From Calvatia gigantea (taxonomy: Eukaryota > Basidiomycota > Agaricomycetes > Agaricales > Lycoperdaceae), in NCBI GenBank assembly GCA_025093985.1, contig JACAAK010000001.1, forward strand, positions 2,728,001 to 2,792,000: a stretch of DNA of 64,000 nucleotides, written 5' to 3'. The notes under the pieces were generated by a model. It saw only the letters and a program-made list of their open reading frames with translations, was not told the origin of the DNA and searched no databases. A program made the position numbers and the translations under genes. Below, in pieces: positions 47,578 through 59,306 of the stretch (positions are counted from its first letter, which is position 1; the number at the start of each line of letters is the position of its first letter).

Positions 47578-49575
47578 TTATGAGTATGTTGTCGAGTCCT
47601 GTAGGCGCCAGCGCCGCAGCGGCCCCCACCACCAAAACGACTTTGGTCTCCCGTCGTCTTGCGTAGGTGAATTTTGTGATGTTGGTGGAGTGTTACTGGT
47701 GCCCGCATGATTCACGAAATCCACATCCCTGTCTCTATCCCGTTCTTGCTCTTGTCTCCGGAACCCTCCGGGACTCGGTCGAGCCTCAGCCTCCCCTGTC
47801 TCCTCCCTACTGTCTGCGTGATCCACAGCACTCCCACCTTCGTCGTGGTCCCGAGACCTCCTATTTCGTCTCCACTCACTCCTTTCGTACATCTCGTACT
47901 CCATCTCTCCTCCGTCCCCTTCGGTACCTGTATCTAGATCCCTTCTCACACTGACTTCTCTTCCCTTCGTCCGCCATAGCAAATTACTCACTCCCCATCC
48001 GGATCTTGAAGTATCAGGTACACCATTCCTCTCCATCTCTCGTATCCTCTCCACCCGTTCAGCAGCCTGTTTTTGTGCCGCAAGCAGATGCGCACGGCGC
48101 ACACTTGCGTAAAATCGATGAACAGCGCTCGGTAACAAGCGTGGAAGTGTCCCAAGGCTAGTCCCAGATGACGACGAAACCGAGGAAGACTCTACGGATC
48201 GGAGAGGAGAAGTAGGTGGGGAATCTGAAGTGGGCGATCGTCTTGATCGAGTAGAAGCGCGTTCGGGAGACAAACGTGTCCGAATACGAGACACGTGAGT
48301 CGGCGATCCTGGTCTTGATTGAGCTGAAGTACTCTGGCCAGCAACGGCTGGATCTTGCTGTTCCCTTCCAAAGGCGTAGGCAACGTCCCGCCACACTTTT
48401 TTGGCACGTTTTCTCGTTTCCTGCCTCCGCACTTTGGCTTCCCGCCGCCGATTCTCGCGCTTGGCTTCTTTTCTTAGTTTCTCTTCCATATCTTCGTTGT
48501 CGCCGAGTCCGCCGCCGCTACCGGCTCCAACCCACCACCACCAGCCGAGGAAACTTTGCCACAACACCACGGCCCACATAAGTCCCGGTAGCCAGACGTA
48601 TTCTTCCTCTCGATGAACATAGATCAAATTAAGCGCCGTCGAAATGAGGGCAAGGATCAATGCCCCACATCCAAAAGCGGCTGTTCCTCCATCCGTTCGC
48701 CATGCTTGCTTCCTGTTAACGAGGAGACCCCATATGAAAAGTGCCACAGTGAAGAGGAGGGATAGCGTTGCGTTGCATACGTTCCTCACAGCGGTCGAGA
48801 TGTTTGTAACATTGGAATTGGAGTTGATAGGAATGAGCTGCATAACGGCGGCTACGATGGCCATGGGACCTGAAAGGATGTTGAATGGTGGATATTATAC
48901 TGACAAGGCCAACTGAACGAACCGAGAAGTGCGAAAATGAGCTGCTTTTCCAGGCGGGAAGGGTACAAGAGTGTAAGAAATTGTATATGCGTTATCTGCC
49001 AAACATTCGCATCATTATATCTGGAGGTAATGTGGCAAGACGTACTTGGATAAGACCAGAGGTTGAAGCAGTCATGACGAGCCACGTCGCCTTCTCCGCA
49101 ATACTCCATTCTTCGGATTGCCCCTCGAAGTTCAGCGGTGGAACATTGACAGCGATATAGCTCAGCATGTATGGCCAGTTTTCACTTTCTGACCAACTGG
49201 TAGACAGTACAACATGTATTGTTGCAATGAGAGAAATGAGCAACGTCGTAACGCCGGATATTTGCAGGACGTAGTTAACCGGGGCCAGAGGCCAGTGATA
49301 CTGAGCAGTGAACATGAGATGGATGAAGAGAACGACGGTCAAGGTGAGGACAACGCCGGTGAGGAGTATCTGGACTGGGAGAGAGCGAACGAATGGTGGT
49401 CGAAATTGGAGGTACGGGTCTTCTGGGTATCTAGAGCAAGTTCGATATCAAACGGACCGCACAAAAAAGGAGTGACAAAGTCGGAGGAAACGCACCCATC
49501 GACGAGTGGTTGTGCAGCTCCTGGTGTCGCTAGGAGCAACGCAACGGCCGATGTGAATATGTGGCGAAATTTCAT
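47578..49575 (-). CDS. Multi-span membrane protein with signal peptide and charged cytosolic tail
   Basis: Not recognised as a characterised family. It starts with a clear signal peptide (MKFRHIFTSAVALLLATPGA) and a short Cys-containing luminal segment (GCVSSDFVTPFLCGPFD). Five to seven hydrophobic segments follow, such as LLTGVVLTLTVVLFIHLMF, ISGVTTLLISLIATIHVVL, LSLLFTVALFIWGLL and GCGALILALISTALNLIYV. The last ~250 residues are highly charged and Ser/Arg rich (KREAKRENRRREAKVRRQE is coiled-coil-like), ending RWRLQDSTTYS. Three introns join the exons in frame. Likely a basidiomycete-conserved plasma or endomembrane protein; function unknown. Confidence 0.72.
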
Positions 49576-50574
49576 TGGAAAATATCAGGATTCATCGACC
49601 AGTTAGGGAGTTCAAAGCGAGTGACAAGTCCGGAAGAAGTTAATGTACAGCCTCAAGAGAATTACGTAATTGGCTAAATACCACCCTGTTCGCCAGGAAC
49701 AATGCGCTCTCTGGCAAACCAACACTCTTTCCATCGCAAGGCTCTCCTTGACGCTGTTGAGAATTTCTGCAAATTCAATCCCAAAATGCATTGGTGTCTA
49801 ACCACAAAGTGCACATCCTCGGGTGTCTTCTCTGACCTGGCAGATCCAAGAAAGGTCGTGCGCTTGCTATTACATGGCATAGTCTGCATCGACGCTCGGA
49901 AGAGACCCCCGCCTTGGTCGAACATTCACAACGGCCAGCTTTCTCTCTGACGAAAAGGCAAAAAGTTTTGTGATACGGCGCTTAATTTCGCTGCTATGCT
50001 GGTCTATCAGGCTACTCTCACGCATCTAACCCACGCTACTTGCAAAGGATTCCAGTCTCCAATGAAAAAGTTCAATCTAAGGGTCGCATCGGCAAGTATC
50101 CTATATTTTTTTGGTGACCACCATGATTCATTAATACCAAACAGAGCTACCTAGAGAAGGCGCTTGGCCGATTTTAACTGGTATATCGGGGTTGGTGGGA
50201 GTGAGCAACTGGTGAGCTCCGCAGTGAGAAAGCGAATCCCTATAGGGGGTTTTGCTCCGGATAGTCCAAGTTTTAAAACTTGCCCTCTTGGTGGATACAA
50301 TCAGGGTGCAATCCATGATTGCGGTAGGTACCCTTTCCTGAATTTTGAGAGGAGACGAGCAGGCGGTACCTAACTGAAGTGCTGACCTCTGACCTACTGA
50401 ATTCCCCCTAAAGGACCCTCATCAGTCACAACCTCTTATGGTGAGCCGAGGTCGCTCGGGTCTCATGATGTTCTAGACCAATCATGATGTCATTCATGGC
50501 ATCACCCCTTCATAACAGTAATATTTATGGCCACCAGGTCATCCTTTTTCACTCACAACCTTCCCCACACCAAC
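49576..50574. other. Intergenic, ~1 kb
   Basis: Short open frames on both strands (for example 49702-49950) show no recognised domain. No repeat or RNA gene seen. Confidence 0.45.
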
Positions 50575-51799
50575 ATGAGTACACGAACAATCCCCCCCGG
50601 GGACAACGCCTTGTCCACCCCGAGAGCAGACTATCAACCCTCCAATATTTCCCACCCGGTGTCAGCCGCAACAACGAGAGATATATACAGGAACTTGTCC
50701 ATTGGCGTCAATAGCCTCGCTGTGAGTGACTGGTATCAATCACTAGGTCGCTTCTAACCACTGGGACTTCAATAGGGTGGTTACGATGCATTACATGGAC
50801 AGACCATGCAGATCGCGCTGTTTGGCGCTGAACTTGGGGATGCACACGACGTGAAAGAGTCTGTCAGACGGTCTATATCGTTTTTATCCCTTTATTCACA
50901 AATTTGGCCTCAAACTACATTAGGTTTCGGCAACAAATGAAGGAACAAGACATCAGACACCGGGAGGGCGTGGAAGAGATACAAAGTCGCTTTTCTCTCG
51001 CTCGTCCACCATCGCTATGGACGCTAACGTAACAGCCACCAGACATCATAGACGAGATACTAGAGAACGAGGGTAATGAGATGAGGGAACAAGGTAAGTT
51101 CATGAGGCTACTTCGATTGGTACTGACCCATTCAATTGAGTTGTTAACACGATATTTAAATAAATAGTCAACCGAGAGATTGTCGATCAGATCGACGCAC
51201 TGGTCCAAGAACAAGTTGCTCAGTGCCTGAAGGATCACATACCAGAAGATTTGCAGCTTGAATTAGCTAAGAACAAGCAGGAGTTTGAGGAACTCCAACT
51301 GGCTTTACACAACTCGTGAGTTGGTGTTAGCATCAATCGAGTAATATCAGAGACAAGTGTTTGCAGTGAATCCCGTCGCATGAATGGATCCTTGCGAGCG
51401 AATAAGCCTGAAGAAATTCTACACACGATCTACATGTCTGATGGCACCATTAGTTCCCGGTTCCCGAAAGATCTAGGTGGTCTTTTCGACTTAGATGGCA
51501 GGTCTCAGCATGCGATTTAAGAAGTTCATGTTCACCTATTGGATCCATAGCCGACACCGTCAAGCTTCTATTCGCTGACTATAGCCTCGCTACTGGCATC
51601 AGTGATACACGGGATGCAAATCTCAACAAGTTCATGCAGTTCTGTGGCGTTCGGTATCAATTGGTAGTCATTCTTTTTATTTTCAATATGGTGTTTGTTC
51701 ATACTGTTCCTGACCTTCCTGCTTTGCCTCCCTTTCCTTCCCTTCCTTTCACAGGTCAAGTCCGATGGCTATAAGTCCAATCCTAGTAAACCAGTATGA
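50575..51799 (+). CDS. Conserved Agaricomycete coiled-coil protein of unknown function
   Basis: Inferred from splicing; no long single frame exists. Exons give MSTRTIPPGDNALSTPRADY, GGYDALHGQTMQIALFGAEL, a helical coiled-coil segment (REIVDQIDALVQEQVAQCLK, QLELAKNKQEFEELQLALHN), SESRRMNGSLRANKPEEILH, DGTISSRFPKDLGGLFDLD, ADTVKLLFADYSLATGIS, and LNKFMQFCGVRYQL ending NPSKPV. The pattern of a coiled coil, SESRR, a DGTIS..FP..L motif and a final KFMQFCGVRY resembles proteins common in Agaricomycete genomes; no function is known to me. The intron at 51498-51550 appears to use a GC donor. Alternative start at 50527. Confidence 0.65.
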
Positions 51800-52306
51800 T
51801 CCGTTGAACGGATATCGAGTCCTCCCGTCCTACGTCGCACGGTCTCTTATCTGTATGTTTCCCGCTTTCTTGCTGAGATAAATTCTGAGACTACATCAAC
51901 AAGATTATTTGCAGCATAGTACATAGTATCTACCGGAACATTTGTGGGTACATAGCTTCAATATAAATCCAGCGAAAGCCAGATCCCCTATACGTGCTGC
52001 AAAGCAACAAAACAAGGGGGTTTGACTTGTTTGACTCCAATCTCAAGATTACCTATCAATGTCTCCAACCCGTTAAAGTCGTTTATCCTGATTTCTTGAT
52101 GCAGAGTCATCATGTTTCGATTGTGTCTGGTAGTCACCCCGCCTTCCCAGAGTTATATAATGCCATCTGTCAATCTTTATGAACGCCGTGACGCCTATCA
52201 TACTCGAAACACAATGAACTATTTTTAGAAGCACACTACTTCGCCTATGGTTCCTTGAATCCTGTTGCTGTCCCTCTTCTTCCCGTGACAACGTCCACCT
52301 AGCACC
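51800..52306. other. Intergenic
   Basis: Between the coiled-coil gene and kinase 3. Nothing recognised. Confidence 0.5.
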
Positions 52307-54743
52307 ATGTCCGCCAGTGATCCAAGACTTATCGAGCTACATTCCGGCTTATCCGCCAGTGCAACGTCGGCTGGCCTCACATCGCCCTTGTCCGCTGCCC
52401 TTTATCTCGAAAACCAAGAGCTTATCAGGAATGCTGCGCGAATCCTTTACCAATCATTCTCGGGAATTGACAACGACTCGAAATACGCAGATGACATTGT
52501 TTTATTGGGTGTCAGGGACCTGGCTCGAGCATTTAACATAGGAGAGAAGGCAGAAGATACTAGCAAGCCCAAAACTCTTAGAGATCTGTACAGTGCTTCT
52601 CGTAGCCTGGGGAACGATAAGGAGGTTCAAGAATTACGCACCTTTGCCATCACACTTCAGGATGGGTATACTCTTTGTCAGTAAGTCATCAATATTTTTA
52701 CCTCGAGTGTCGTTCTGAGCTCTCGTGAGGTACCTGAATAAACGACGTTCGAAACGAGTTACATCTCCGACACCACCCCGAAACCATTTCTCTCTGCTTA
52801 GTGGTGCAATGGATGATTGTCTCGATAATCTTGAACAGTTTCTCTCTGCTTGCATAAACTGCGGAATTTCCAACGATGACTTATTTGAACTCGAGGATTT
52901 GGTGGTAGCCAACCATGAAGGATTAGCTCGTGTCGCCACTACCATTATCGCTGTCTCGAAATTCAATAAAAAGCGTAGCAACTCGACAAGAACAGAATCT
53001 GATTCCGGGGATTTTGCTCCAATAGTCGGTCAAGTTTCCCTCCGTGAGTTCATCCAATCAGTTACTAAACTTAATTGACCATATTTCAAAGGCCAACAAA
53101 TGAGGCGCCTTAATTTAGGCGAACAGCCTCAACAAGCACGCTCGCAAGATGACACGAAGCACCCAGTCATTGCTGGCCCACCATTTCTGCCTTGCGTTGA
53201 GTCTCACCCATTGCAAATTGCGGTGACACTTTTTTCGGCAATCCTTCAAGATAAAGAGGCTTACCGCCGTTTCCTGAGCCTCCAACACAAATTGGCGCGG
53301 ATGAGCCTGGATACATTACAATGGGTAAGCCTACTGAGTAACCTTCATTGCTATAAATTCTAACAAGAGTACAGATAATCGACAGCGGAAAGCTCACGAA
53401 ACAACAAAAGACCATGTTTGTGACTGCTCTCCTGCGTCTCTCTATCAAGTCGTCATTGTACCCATCCTGTCTCGTTCTCAAAGACGTCGAACGCGAGCCA
53501 TTTGCTTGTGCAAACGGAGGTTTCGGGGATGTATATAGAGGGAAATTCCGAGATCATCCTGTGTGTATTAAGATAGTGAAGGTGTACAAGAACTCTCAAG
53601 TAGATCATGCCATTAAGGTCCGAGTTTTAATTGTTGATTAGGCTGTTCATTAACTCATATATTCACATCTTTTTTTGCAGGCATTTTCAAGAGAAGCAAT
53701 TTTATGGAGCCAAACCAGACATCCGAGCGTTCTTCCTTTCTACGGTGTTTACCAATTGGACGATGTGTACCGTAGGGTTTGCTTGGTGTCTCCTTGGATG
53801 GAGAATGGAAATATACGCGAATATCTAGCGGCCCACCCACTGACGGACCGGCTCCCCCTAGTCAGTTCCGTTCATTTTCCCATCCCCCAAATCTCTAACT
53901 TTACCCAAGGCGAGGGACGTGGCTCGGGGCTTGAGATACCTACACGGTCGGAATATCATTCACGGGGATTTGAAAGGGGTTTGTTCACTCTCGCCTCCCC
54001 CAAATTCTCGCTATTGAAAGCTTTTTCGACAGCCCAACATTCTCGTCACACCTTCAGGTCAAGCATGCCTCGGTGACTTTGGCCTTGCCTGTATATCCGA
54101 CCCCTCCGTCCTTCAGTGGACGTCAATCGAGAGCTCCGCCCACTCCGGTGGTACCGTGAGATGGAAGGCACCAGAGCTCATTGATCCTGACAAGGGCAAT
54201 GGTGCGACAAAAGAAAGCGACGTTTATGCTTTTGGTTGCGTTTGCTATGAGGCAGGCTCACAATGCACGTTGCCATTGAACAACACTCTGATCCTCCCAT
54301 TGTTCAGATCTTCACCGGCATGATCCCGTTTCATGAAACCGCCCACGACTATAGTGTCATTCTACTTATCATGAACGGCAAGACTCCTTCAAAACCTCTG
54401 GACGGTTCCGACCCCTTCACCCGTTGGGGTCTTAATGAAAACATCTGGAGTTTGATGGTGGAATGTTGGAGCTCGGATCCGTCTCGGCGACCAACGGTCG
54501 GAAGTGCTTCTCAGTGGCTTCCACGTCCCCTGCTACGGTCGTCCAGGAAGTGCCGGGACAAAGATGAAATCATGACTCGGACCCAATTTCGCCACGCCAT
54601 GATGGAAGATCGTGAGATGGAAGTTCCGCCTGCTCTGATAAATGCATTAACTAGGGTAAGCACTGGGCATATACCCCGCCTGACAGCATTCTTACTCTCA
54701 ATTCTGTCCTTAGATTTGTACCGGACAGTTCGATTTGGTATAG
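52307..54743 (+). CDS. TKL-type protein kinase 3 with long N-terminal region
   Basis: Unlike kinases 1 and 2 it has about 330 residues before the kinase domain. These include a helical region (YLENQELIRNAARILYQSF) and a Ser-rich linker. Kinase motifs after splicing: ANGGFGDVYRGKF (Gly loop), VCIKIVKVY (Lys), AILWSQTRHPSVLPFYG, SPWMENGNIREYL, GLRYLHGRNIIHGDLKGPN (catalytic loop in HGD form), LGDFGLACIS (DFG), GGTVRWKAPELIDP (APE), DVYAFGCVCYE-IFTGMIPF and ECWSSDPSRRPTV. The CYE/IFTG join uses an intron with a GC donor (54252-54307). The end at 54743 assumes a last intron after NALTR; otherwise the frame runs to 54925. Substrates unknown. Confidence 0.8.
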
Positions 54744-54906
54744 CTACGTCGCACACAAGTTTTCGTATCCCACTGTCCCATGCTTATACCCTATCAACGC
54801 CTGACCTCTTTCCTTTCAATGAACTCATTGCTGGATGGTGCGATAACACAGACGTAACACGTAATAAGAGATCCACCCGCGTCCTAAATCTTGGGTTGCG
54901 AAAGTA

Positions 54907-57900
54907 TCATACAACATTGCCGTGACCCATTGGACCAACCGTTTGGCTTCTAGCGTGTCTCGGGTCCTCAGCTTCCTCAACAAGCTTTATAGCATCGAAG
55001 ACGAGACCAAGGGAGATCCACCAGAATGCCTTGCTTCCAAATGACTTCTTTCCCATTTCGATGATCGAAAACTTCCACGCGGCCCACGCGTATTTCAAGT
55101 ACTCCCCCGGAGACCTCTCATCTCCTTCCAGCGCATCCTTCACCCTGCGAAACTCGTGCTCTGTCGCCTCCTTGAGTTTGGCAATTTTCTCTTTGCGTAA
55201 ACCAGGTTGAGACGTCTTTTGAGTGATAGTGTTGATAACCAGCTCCTCTTCGGTTAGCGGTTTGAAGTAACGATGCGACAAGCTGTACCTCGATGCTATA
55301 CTCCCCAGCTCCTCGGAGAACGACCTGAATGTCAAGAAAATCAGATCGGACATCTGCGCACCGATTCGTGTATGAGTGTTGAAGAACCTCGCTACAAGAG
55401 GTTCAACGGCGTCGTAAATGGCAGAGGTAGAAGTATTCCCAAGATTGAATGAGGAAAGATCGTTGGCGAGGTTCTCAACGCGCCCCGCGCCAGTCTGACC
55501 CCCTCTACTCGGTCGAGTTCTTGGGGGGATGGAAGGTTCATGAGCCTTCAGATCTATTGCCCTGGTGAGCCTTCCCAAAGCTGTCATACTCTCGTAATAT
55601 TTGTGCTGCTGGTTCGGCATGTTTTCAACGGTTTCTGGGGCGGACCAGTCTGGCCTCCGGGGCCCAGGCCTCGGGATGCTGTCCACATCCACTGGACGGC
55701 CAGTCTTCTGGTAGTCGACAGCATCACTGTGCAGCTTGGCCAGACGAAGACAATCGGGATGGATGATACTTTTTTCTTGGTCGGCAATGACAAGCCAGTT
55801 GTTGGCAACCATGCCGAGCACCTGTAGGCGCTGTCAGAAATTGTTTCCCTAAGTCCCCTGATCTAGGACTTACGTCGGACACGATATATTTCATGACGAA
55901 GTCTGCTACATCCCCCATGGTAGAAGGCCACTCAGTGAATTCCTTTGTCGCTGGGAGGTATTCCGCAGGACTATATGTTCGTTTCGGGACAAAATCAGGA
56001 TGATCTTTCAGAGGAATAATGTTGTATGGGTCTCCGTCAAGATCACCACCGCCCAAGCAGGTCGGGAGAGGACGTGTACCTGATATGAAAGATTCAGCCA
56101 ACCGCTAACGAGACCATGGGGGTCATACCTTTGACGCTGAAGACTACAGTGTTAGGCAATGATTCTCTCGCGAAGCAAGATCCCTGAGTTGGCCCTCCAA
56201 TCGCTTGGGCTAATTGAACATCCCCCGGATGGATTGTGGGGGATCGTGAGATGAGAACAGGTCCTTCCAAATAAAAGGTGCCTTTATCCGGGTGCTTGAT
56301 GCAGACGAAGACCTGGCCCTCTTTCAAATAACGGTGTGTGTCAGCAACACCAACCAGGGTCCACGCATTGGGAATAGGAATACGGGCCCGATGTTTGAGA
56401 TCACGAAGAACGTGATATATTCCCAACCGAAGGGGCCCATCGAAAAGGGGATCTGTAGCTAGGGCATCCAAATCGAGCTTGGCAAGACTGAGCATGACCG
56501 AGGGGACTTTGAAGGAAAGACCCAGACCATGGGTCTGTAGAAGATTCGCCGCAGCGGATAGGCTTCGAGTGGCATCCTTTGTTTTCCGGACTGCTTCATT
56601 CTGAAAGTTCTGGAAAACTTCATATGGTACCCCGAGGCCCTCGAGGAGCATGATCAAGGGACGATTGAGATAATATGTCGTGGGCTGGTCAATCGCTCGC
56701 GAGATCTCAATTTCCCTAGAATCAGGGGCGTCGAATTTAATCATTGAATGGCGGAGGGAGAGTGTATTGGAACCGTTCAAGGTATAGTCGACGGATAGCA
56801 TTCCTTTGGAACCTTGAAAACGAATTTGATACGCACGAGGAAAGTCATCTCGATCCCGCTTTCGGCGGATGAGTTGCCAAATCTCGCGCGCGAGATCCTC
56901 TGACATGCCTCCCGACCCATCCGTGAACGCATACCTCTCATCATCAGTCATGATGTCGGGTCGAATGAGAATCTCATCCACATCAACGACTGCCACATTG
57001 GTCGCTGAAAAGGCCTGGGAGATGCGGGCCCCATACCTCGCGGGACAGTACATGAGCGTCTTGTCGTACGCAAGGTCACTAAAGGAGCCCAGACTTTCAA
57101 TGATCCTCTGGGCCGTGACAATGCCATACTTCGAATCACGGAAAACCTTCACGAACCTGTATGCCAAATACCGATCTTAACCAATGCATAAACGTGATGT
57201 TGCGACGCAAAACCCACCATACAGAGTGCTCCTTGAGGGCGGATTGAGAGTACGCCAAAAACCTGAACTTGCGACCAGCGATGACGAGTCCCTCGCGCAT
57301 GATTGGCCCGAGCCTCCTCTGAATAAAGTCCTCCCCGTCGACATCTCTGTCAAACCGATATTGGAGGTTGTTCTCATCACGGAACTCAACCCTCAAAAAA
57401 TTCTCCTGGTTGGCCCTATCATAGCGACGAAGGACACGGTTCGATTTGTCGACGAATGGCCCATCAAGGAACATGGAAGTTGGAGTGATAGTGACATGAA
57501 GTGAGGAGTAGAAATTGACGTCCGTAGTTATGTCGGACGTTACATCACTCTGTTTTGCGAACTCCTCAGCGAAGTAATCGAAACAAGACAATAGAGTCGG
57601 TGTGGCATTGGTATACAAGAAATCTTTCGCCTTCGGGGCGAACTTCTTGAGTAGTTTTGCAACATAGTCTCTGCCAAAAGACTTCACCAAGCTCTGGACC
57701 TTGGGGACAAGCTCCAGTACCTCGGAGGCGTCAAGGCAGAGGTTTCGGACGAGTGCCTCGAGCTGAAATGCAACACACCAGTCAAAGCGCCTAATGTCGA
57801 TGTCCATGGCTTGAAGCTGGTTATGCGAGAAGAGATCACGACGAGCGACATTGACAGGGTGAGATTTAACCAGATTCCGAAGGTTCGCCTGTTCTGATAG

Positions 57901-58716
57901 AGTTGCGAATGCTTTGGCTCCAGTAGGCGCCAAACAAACGAGCCGTATCGCGAGTGAAGTGTAAGGAATGGCAAGGGGGTTGTTAACAACAGGAAACGTT
58001 GTCAAGCGCTGGAGCGTATCTTCTCTCTTTACACCCGGGATGGAAGTAGGTCGATTGAAGAACACGGGGGGTGTTTCGAGCTGTAAGAATATGACCGCAT
58101 TTCGGTCAAAAGCCGAAAGATGGGAAGAGATGTACATGATCGAAGACTGCCGGGTTGCTATAACATACTCCGAGGTATCGTTGTAGGCCCCTTTGGCGAT
58201 GACGTTAAGTTCCCGGCGTTGGAAATCGAAACGGAGCTGTGCGTGCTGACGAGCCTCCGACTCGATTGAAAAGACGTCGTCTCTACACATCCAACCAAAT
58301 TGGATGGACTGCAGAGATACAAACATATGGGAGAGGCCTCTTTCTCGGCTCTCTTGTTCCCGTTCCTTTGTCGGGTCGATCCAAGGTGTATGAGAGATAG
58401 CATGGAGAATATCAGGACGAGGCTCATTCCTGCTGGGCTCGAATTCGATGCGATTTTTACCAAACCACATGAACCTCTTAGGATAGTCCATCCCATAGAT
58501 GTCAAGAAACTTCTGGCCGACATCTGAATCGTGCACAGTGAACCAGCCTGTACGGTCAACGGTATCTGGACGAGGACGATGAAGGAAGACGTCAAAATTC
58601 ACTGGTCCATCAAACAGCTCCGGAGCATGGAGATAAGTGGCCAAAGCACTTTTGACACGGTATCTGTCGTAGTCGGCAGGTATGTTTCTCATGAATATTT
58701 CCATGATAGGTTGCAA
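54907..58716 (-). CDS. RNA-dependent RNA polymerase (QDE-1/RDR type), RNA silencing
   Basis: Cellular RdRp that makes double-stranded RNA feeding Dicer and Argonaute in quelling-type silencing. Four exons of about 1,220 residues in all. Exon 1 (526 codons) holds the N-terminal region (IFMRNIPADYDRYRVKSALA is RRM-like). Exon 2 has YCPARYGARISQAFSATN, FTDGSGGMSEDLAREIW, AYQIRFQGSKGMLSVDY, LEGLGVPYEVFQ and EGQVFVCIKHPDKGTFYLEG. Exon 3 carries the catalytic GGGDLDGD (about 56030-56055), whose Asp residues bind Mg2+. Exon 4 begins LGMVANNWLVIADQEK. All motifs are in order and intact. Fungi usually have several RDR paralogs; which silencing branch this one serves cannot be told. Confidence 0.92.
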
Positions 58717-59306
58717 AAAACAGCGAAGACGGGGTGGGGAAGGTCCTGATCAAGTCCACACCCACCATCAAACGCAGGGAGTGGACCTAGATATACTGAA
58801 TCGCCCTGTACTGATCACATGGATTGATGGGCCTTGCGGAAAATGCATTTGGGGGGAGACTATTTGAAAATGGGATTCATTTGTGCTGTGGGACTACGAG
58901 AAGCTTCTTGAGACGGTCAGAAAATAAAGTTTTCCGTGTTATTCCGCACATTCGAGAAGAGAAGGGAATGTGATAGATAAACAGATGAGTACACCATCAA
59001 AACATCAAGCAAGATCTGATATAACACACTTGTTCTAGCATTGTGGTGCTTCTGCAATCGGACCGGCAAGCCTATAGTTAGGGGGCGCTTACTCATGACG
59101 CCTTCTCCCAATTCACATATGACCAAGAAAACAAACACGAGCCCCCACGATATATGATGAAAAAGGCGATAATGGGTGTTCCTAGGTGTTTCTCCAAAAC
59201 CACTCATATTCTCTGTCTCTAACAATGAGCCACGCAAAGTCGTAGGTATTTTCCGGAAACAAACCATGCCCCCCTTGACCATGTCTTCAGTGGAAGGATC
59301 ATTAAC
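58717..59306. other. Divergent promoter region of RdRp and NADH pyrophosphatase
   Basis: No gene seen. Near the right end, ATGs at 59266 and 59281 open a short upstream frame that ends at 59328 and overlaps the main start at 59307. Confidence 0.5.

Noticed and set aside
49702..49950. 82-codon open frame, possible small gene
   Set aside because: No domain, no neighbouring exons, and an equally long frame on the other strand.
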